DNA of 64,000 nt from Candidatus Peribacteria bacterium (GTDB lineage Bacteria; Patescibacteriota; Gracilibacteria; UBA1369; LOWO2-01-FULL-3). The notes under the pieces are model-generated. The model was not told the origin of the DNA. It made no database searches and was given only the letters and a program-made list of their open reading frames with translations. The position numbers and the translations under genes are program-made. Numbering within the stretch: position 1 is the first letter of the stretch; every line of letters begins with the position of its first letter. The DNA lies in contig CALREX010000001.1 in assembly GCA_943356465.1 (NCBI GenBank), forward strand, positions 186,001 to 250,000, written 5' to 3'. Below are positions 63,161-64,000 of this stretch, one piece after another.

Positions 63161-64000
63161 ATGAAAAATATTAAAGAAATACTAAATAATTTTATAATCC
63201 AGTCCAAGGCCGGAGATCTCAAAACATCAGCATATCCAAAAGATTGGCAGGACTTTAAATTCAAGGTTTCTTTTGGCATGGGGATGCCAGCTCGTGTTCC
63301 ATGGATAAGTTTGTTAGCTCCGGAAATGGCAACAAGTAACGGGATTTATCCGGTGTATTTATATTATAAGGATCTCGAGAAACTAATACTTGCTTACGGA
63401 ATAAGCGAAACGGCTGAGTCAGCACAATCCTGGCCAACCGAAGTATTAAACTCAAACCAAACTGTATCAGGATATTTAGACCAGGATGTACCGCGCTACG
63501 GTGATTCATTTGTTTTCAAATCATACAAAACTGAAATTACCGGAGATAAAGTTAAATTTATCTATGACACTGGCACTGAAGCCTCAGAGATTGATCTTGA
63601 TTCAGACCTTAACACAATAACCGAATATTACAGAAAAGTAGTTTTAATGCCTTCTAATAATTTTGTTGTTAATGAGATCAATCAAGGCCTCTTTTACATG
63701 GAGAAACAGCTAGAAGATTTTATTGTTCATAATTGGAACAACACAGAGCTTGGTAAAAAATATGATCTTATTATTGAAGAAGGCGTTCTTTTAAGTCAGC
63801 AATTTCGAACAGACATTGGGCCAATAGATATTTTGGCAAAAGATAAACAAACCGGATCATATGTTGTTATAGAACTTAAGAGAAATCAAACGAGTGATGA
63901 CACTGTTGGTCAACTTGCAAGATATATGGGCTGGGTAAAAGAAAACAAAAAAGATAAAGATGTGAAGGGTGTAATTATCGCTGGTCATTATGATAAAAAA
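63161..64000 (+). CDS. McrB-N (DUF3578) / NucS-like restriction nuclease, 3' end beyond window
   Basis: 280 codons open to the window edge from the ATG at 63161. The N-terminal half (FKFKVSFGMGMPARVPWISLLAPE, NGIYPVYLYYKDLEKLILAYGISE) matches the MrcB/DUF3578 DNA-recognition domain. The second half has the PD-(D/E)XK nuclease core of NucS/DUF91 type: FRTDIGPIDILAKD and VVIELKRNQTSDDTVGQLARYMGW, with D and E-x-K metal residues. Such proteins act in defence against foreign or modified DNA. It lies 4 bp after the DUF2892 gene within an accessory block. Confidence 0.8.
   Translation, partial: MKNIKEILNNFIIQSKAGDLKTSAYPKDWQDFKFKVSFGMGMPARVPWISLLAPEMATSNGIYPVYLYYKDLEKLILAYGISETAESAQSWPTEVLNSNQTVSGYLDQDVPRYGDSFVFKSYKTEITGDKVKFIYDTGTEASEIDLDSDLNTITEYYRKVVLMPSNNFVVNEINQGLFYMEKQLEDFIVHNWNNTELGKKYDLIIEEGVLLSQQFRTDIGPIDILAKDKQTGSYVVIELKRNQTSDDTVGQLARYMGWVKENKKDKDVKGVIIAGHYDKK

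Overview
The window looks like a chromosomal segment of a Candidate Phyla Radiation (Patescibacteria) bacterium, possibly of the Peregrinibacteria type. This is an inference from gene content: low GC, very short intergenic gaps, many short operons in both directions, Cys-rich zinc-binding proteins of a kind common in CPR genomes, a VirB2-like pilin, FG-GAP/SLH surface proteins, a cell-wall sorting signal of the AETGP type, phosphoketolase and a diversity-generating retroelement (DGR). The code is standard: an intact release factor 2 gene is present and several genes end in TGA, so this is not a UGA-recoded Gracilibacteria or Absconditabacteria genome. No rRNA genes or CRISPR arrays were seen. 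Five tRNAs are present (Tyr, Thr, Pro and two Ser), all with encoded CCA.

Layout. 1-7 kb: housekeeping genes (M15-like peptidase end, def, prfB, flippase, murD, RNase J). 7-14 kb: two metal operons read leftward, copper (csoR, HMA-TauE-cupredoxin fusion, copA) with a CsoR-like palindrome, and zinc (Fur-family regulator, znuA, znuC, znuB) with a perfect 9-1-9 palindrome between -35 and -10. 14-21 kb: trmB, dus, phosphoketolase, yqeY, and a homocysteine S-methyltransferase preceded by a Met-rich 17-residue leader peptide and an intrinsic terminator (a candidate transcription attenuator), then tRNA-Tyr and ilvE. 21-40 kb: asnS, the first Cys-rich protein, murB with a fold-back element at its 3' end, a pilin, methyltransferases, an FG-GAP/SLH surface protein divergent from a membrane-tethered HTH regulator whose promoter and coding region carry a dense TAGACA/TGTCTA array, two DUF881 proteins, murI and guaA.

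40.6-43.3 kb: a DGR. The target gene (DUF4256-like) ends in a variable repeat. Downstream lie a terminator, the template repeat, an avd gene on the opposite strand, and a reverse transcriptase gene. All 17 template/variable differences fall on template adenines. The reverse transcriptase is split by a 14-unit AC microsatellite in a spacer between conserved blocks; 13 or 16 units would restore one 341-residue frame (for 13). This suggests a phase-variable retroelement.

43-61 kb: toxin-antitoxin pair, lysS, dnaB, yraN, comM, GIY-YIG, NUDIX, second Cys-rich protein, SLH protein, murA, ComEC-like hydrolase, a large FnIII/Ig-like wall protein, a B3/4-domain protein and argS. argS carries an in-frame copy of a 70-bp palindromic repeat that recurs four times around the two tRNA-Ser genes downstream. 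61.5-64 kb: accessory DNA with a chain of hairpins, a decapitated serine recombinase abutting a decapitated XRE regulator, a DUF2892 membrane protein, and the start of a McrB-N/NucS-like nuclease gene running off the window edge.

Regulation. Several promoters have the -10 box only 6-10 nt before the ATG, which suggests leaderless mRNAs are common here.
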